Shown piece by piece: positions 60,639-64,000 of a stretch of DNA of 64,000 nt. The position numbers and the translations under genes were made by a program. The number at the start of each line of letters is the position of its first letter. Position 1 is the first letter of the stretch. Below the pieces are notes generated by a model. That model was given only the letters and a program-made list of their open reading frames with translations, was not told where the DNA came from and searched no databases. The stretch lies in assembly GCF_964204645.1 (NCBI RefSeq), contig NC_134035.1, positions 3,906,501 through 3,970,500 on the forward strand, read 5' to 3'. The stretch comes from Tubulanus polymorphus. Its lineage: Eukaryota > Nemertea > Palaeonemertea > Tubulaniformes > Tubulanidae.

Positions 60639-60816
60639 GCTATTGCTGCTGGTAGTGGTGGTGGTGGTGGTGGTGGTGGTGGTGGTGGTGGTGGTGCTGC
60701 TGCTGCTGCTGCTGCTGCTGATGCTACTGCCGCTGGTGAGGTAGTGGTGCTGTTGCTACTGTGGCTGTCACTGCTGCCGCTGCTGGTGCGGTGGCGGTGG
60801 TGGTTGTAGTGGCGGT

Positions 60817-60883
<67 letters not shown>

Positions 60884-60925
60884 GTGAGGCGGTGCTGCTG
60901 CTGCTACTGTGGCTGTCACTGCTGC
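60563..60925. repeat. (CTG/CAG)n and (GGT/ACC)n trinucleotide tract
   Basis: Runs of CTG (the longest pure run near 60820-60882) alternate with GGT (60653-60694) and mixed GCT/GTT units. Open frames exist on both strands (polyAla/Gly/Leu on +, polyGln/Pro on -), as expected for such a tract. I see no evidence that it is coding. Confidence 0.93.
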
Positions 60926-61039
60926 TGGTGCATTAATGTTTTGCAATGAGCATTCTTTTTGGGTGCCCTTTTAATTATATAGGTCCTATTTTTAGGGTGC
61001 AGCTCTCCCTGAATCAGATCTTAGATCAGCTCCTGCTAT

Positions 61040-61115
61040 TGTGGCTGCCACTGCTGCTACTGCCGCTGCTGCCGCTGCTGCCGCTGCTGCCGCTGCTGCC
61101 GCTGCTGGTGCTGGT
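61040..61115. repeat. (GCTGCC)n tract
   Basis: GCTGCTACTGCCGCTGCTGCCGCTGCTGCC units extend the low-complexity zone. TGTGGCTG(C/T)CACTGCTG also occurs near 60762, 60908 and 61041, suggesting local duplication. Confidence 0.88.
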
Positions 61116-62335
61116 GCTTGGTTAAGGTGTATATTTGCACTAAGCCCGACGCAAACGGCAAAACGAAGCACGTCGAAAACGTCTTTCTTCACACAAGCAA
61201 AAAAAAGATCTTTCCTAGCCATCTGCGTGGGGCCGAAAATGTTTGCACAAATCATCATCGACGTCTTTTGTAAATACCTATATTGACGTCAAGCGTATAT
61301 CGGCACCGCGCGTGTGTTCTTTTTTATTACGACGAACCAATTTAGCGGCGAGAATTATAGAAAATACTAAAATCAGATCCCTCGAAATCTCTTCTGGATT
61401 ACGACGTTCACTTTAGTTCGTATTTCGGAATTCGGAATTCTCGGAAAAGCCGCACGCTAAATGCAACAAAAAATTGGAATCCGCGCCGACGAGTTCCTGC
61501 TATACATCAAAAGTATTAGTCTTTTGAATAAGTCGACAGTGACGCCGGCAAACGAATGCTTTGCATCGGGACTGCTGGAAAAAAGGTTGGATCGACTATA
61601 AAGGAATATTCGCGCGCGTCAAAATGTCTTGACATTCACCGCGCCTGACATTCAAGTTTTACTAGTAAAAAAAAAACAAACTATATACACATCGAGTGAA
61701 TTCAGACGACATTTTGTGGGTTTAATTTCGAATCGGATCATTCCCATCGTTCGCGTTTCTGATGAATTCGCAAATGCGATATGAAATTCGCGAGAAAATT
61801 AAAATCTTCTTTTCAACCAAGATCGTAAACTCGGGGGTGGATCTAGCCTAGGTTAGCCTGTCGATTTTGATGGAACATTTGGAATTTCTACAGCTCTGAG
61901 ACGCAATCCGAACACATTTTTGGGCATCTATCCTTCTATATCCATCCGCAAAATATGGAATTTTGACGAAAGAAGACTCGTAAAAGAATATTGAGAAGTT
62001 TACTAATTTCGATTATTCAAATTTCGACCATTCTAATTACTTCTACCGGAGCTTGAATATTAATAGAGCACTTACAAACGTGAAGTAGCGATAGGCTGGA
62101 TCCGCCCCTGATAGCCTGTAAACACGCTTCAGAAGTGTTTATTACCTGATTAGAGTGTAGGTGGGCGTGTAGCTAAAAGCTAACGCGTGATATTTCAATT
62201 ACGCGAAAGTCCAAAAGCACGTGGCAGTTGGTTAAACCACACCTAAAAGGAATGCGGGGTTATCTGGAGCCTACGTATCCAAGGTCAACTCATCTTTGAT
62301 CCGAGCATTTGGTTAAGTAGTTCCAGGACAAATCC

Positions 62336-62735
62336 AAGTCATCCAGTCGCCCAGTCATCCACAGTCGCCCAGTCATCCAGTCGTACAGTCATCCAGTCAC
62401 CCAGTCGACCAGTCATCCACAGTCGTCCAGTCAACCAGTCATCCAGTCACCCAGTCATCCAGTCGACCAGTCATCCACAGTCGTCCAGTCAACCAATAGT
62501 TCAGTCACCCAGTCGTCCAGTCACTCATTCAACCAGTCGTTCAGTCACCCAGTCATCCAGTCACCAAGTCATCCAGTCACCCATCATCCACTCACCCGGT
62601 CAACCAGTCGTTCAGCCACCCGGTCAACCAGTCGGTCAGTCACCCAGTCATCCAGTCACCCAGTCAACCAGTCATCCAGTCATCCAGTCAATCGGTCAAC
62701 CAGTCGTTCAATAATCCAGTCAACCAGTCGGCCTT
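62336..62735. repeat. Minisatellite of CCAGTCATCCAGTCACC-type units
   Basis: About 40 copies of a nine- or ten-base CAGTC(A/G)(T/C/A)CC motif are arranged in larger blocks alternating CATCC, CACCC, CAACC and CGTTC variants. The array is imperfect toward both ends. Confidence 0.93.
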
Positions 62736-64000
62736 TATACTTTGTCAACCACCTATCTACAGTCGGCGCGAGTCGCTTCCAACGTATGGAATATGCCTAT
62801 ACACCATTCCTTGCACTAGGACCCCGTATTCTTACGCTTGGGCCCGATCGTCCTTCATTTACTTGCAACGTAAAATAGCTTTATGTCTAAATATACACAT
62901 CATATTCGTGAACATGGGCGTCTCTTCTAAATCTTCGTATATATATTTATATATATACATACACATAAGCATGTTTTAGGACCTTGAAGCGTCGGATGAA
63001 ATAATCAAATATCAATAAGTTATCTCTCCGTTTAGATTAAATCTTTTCGTTAACCGTTTATGAAGTCGCGTTCGAATGTTACATAAAACGATCTTAAATT
63101 GATGAGAAAATCAATTTGCGAAACATCACCGTTAAAAATGGCGTGTTTCTCACTCATGATTATGTATACACCCGGCTCTCGCACCAGCGAAAACGATTTA
63201 GAAACCGCGGCTGTGATCTGAAAGCTCAGCATGTTCGCTAGATGATTTTGCAATGAATTTGATAATCAGAAAGTTATTAAGTATACGTTTCGAAAAACAG
63301 TTCACGTTTAGGTTAGTCCCTAGGGTTGAGTCTGCGGAGTCTTGCGGGCCCTGTACACGGCCTTCAAATATATTCGGTTTTCCACCTCTGAATGAGCTCT
63401 TCAACTTCACTGCCTTATCATACGGACTTAGATCTTTTGAAGTACGTGTGCGTCACGCAGACTGCTAAGAAAGTGTTTAAGTTTACTTGGACGAACAGTA
63501 AGTTCTCGCTTAAAAAGTTTGGCCCCGAGTTGAGTCTACAGGCGAGGATCCAGTGGTCTTGTGACTCTTAAAATGTTTTCGGTTGCCCTTTCCTCAATTA
63601 ATTCTTCCACCTTTTTACTGATTTATTTATCATACGGGGGATTATGAACTTCTCTTGTATGATCGGTGGGATAAGGAAAAGTTTCCTTCTCGGAGATGCG
63701 TCTCATCCATCCACGAATTTTCGAACGCGACGCCTTGATCGCTGATACACCTTCGAATATGCGTTTTCAATGGTCAATGATGCCCTTTCCGAAGTAGACC
63801 TCGGATCCTCCCATGACGATACCTTCATCTAGAACAGGCGCTTTATAAATGTTTACTATTGTTGTTATCATTAGCACCAAGAAAATCGAGGCCATCCAAA
63901 AAACTGTAGAATTTGATCCGTCTCAGTCAGTTCTTATACGGTTCTAACGATTCTATTCCATTTTGACGAATAAACTTAGAGATGTTAACTACACTCCGTT

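Larger units (their letters stand above)
53331..64000. other. Gene-poor region to the end of the window
   Basis: No exon with family similarity or splice support was found. Low-complexity tracts dominate 60560-61115 and 62336-62735. A promoter-like stretch is noted near 55600-55680. Confidence 0.55.

Noticed and set aside
60548-60946. Polyglutamine-type protein on the minus strand
   Set aside because: It consists only of triplet repeats and has no non-repetitive coding segment or splice support.
62336-62735. CRISPR-like array
   Set aside because: Units are 9-10 bases with no unique spacers, in a eukaryotic genome; it is a minisatellite.

Overview
This 64 kb window looks like nuclear DNA of a marine invertebrate animal, most likely a lophotrochozoan (mollusc, annelid, nemertean or brachiopod). 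The evidence is spliced genes with GT-AG introns in all phases, clear animal protein families (class A GPCR, SLC45 transporter, TIR domain), and intergenic DNA full of short inverted-repeat elements, tRNA-derived SINE copies, microsatellites and Penelope-like ribozyme motifs. The phylum is an inference; nothing in the window fixes it.

Layout. (1) 226-10379, + strand: the last eleven exons of a gene that starts before the window. All phases join into one frame (552 codons plus stop), giving a Ser/Arg/Asn-rich, mostly disordered C-terminal region that I do not recognise. (2) 14139-30198, - strand: a five-exon class A (rhodopsin-like) GPCR of 495 residues, distantly prostanoid-receptor-like, with a 12.3 kb first intron. 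One symmetric phase 1-1 exon places about 128 glycosylated residues into extracellular loop 2. (3) 34450-37013, + strand: a two-exon, 829-residue protein with TPR-like helical repeats (IFIT-like arrangement) and a C-terminal TIR-like domain, probably an innate immune factor. (4) 39201-43106, + strand: a two-exon SLC45A3-like (prostein/sucrose-type) MFS transporter of 526 residues. (5) 43107-64000: no convincing protein-coding gene. It holds a decayed LINE reverse transcriptase fragment, long (AT)n and (CTG/CAG)n tracts, minisatellites and foldback elements.

The genes do not form an obvious pathway. The most unusual content is: the TPR-TIR protein; the removable extracellular module inside the GPCR; and seven copies of a hammerhead-ribozyme-like core (CTGANGA, hairpin, GAAA, then a palindromic ACGT or AGCT and the cleavage base), several inside inverted-repeat pairs. 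At least four families of MITE-like elements have recognisable terminal inverted repeats, and two solo copies of one family keep 5-bp target duplications. All family calls are by eye; no search was run.
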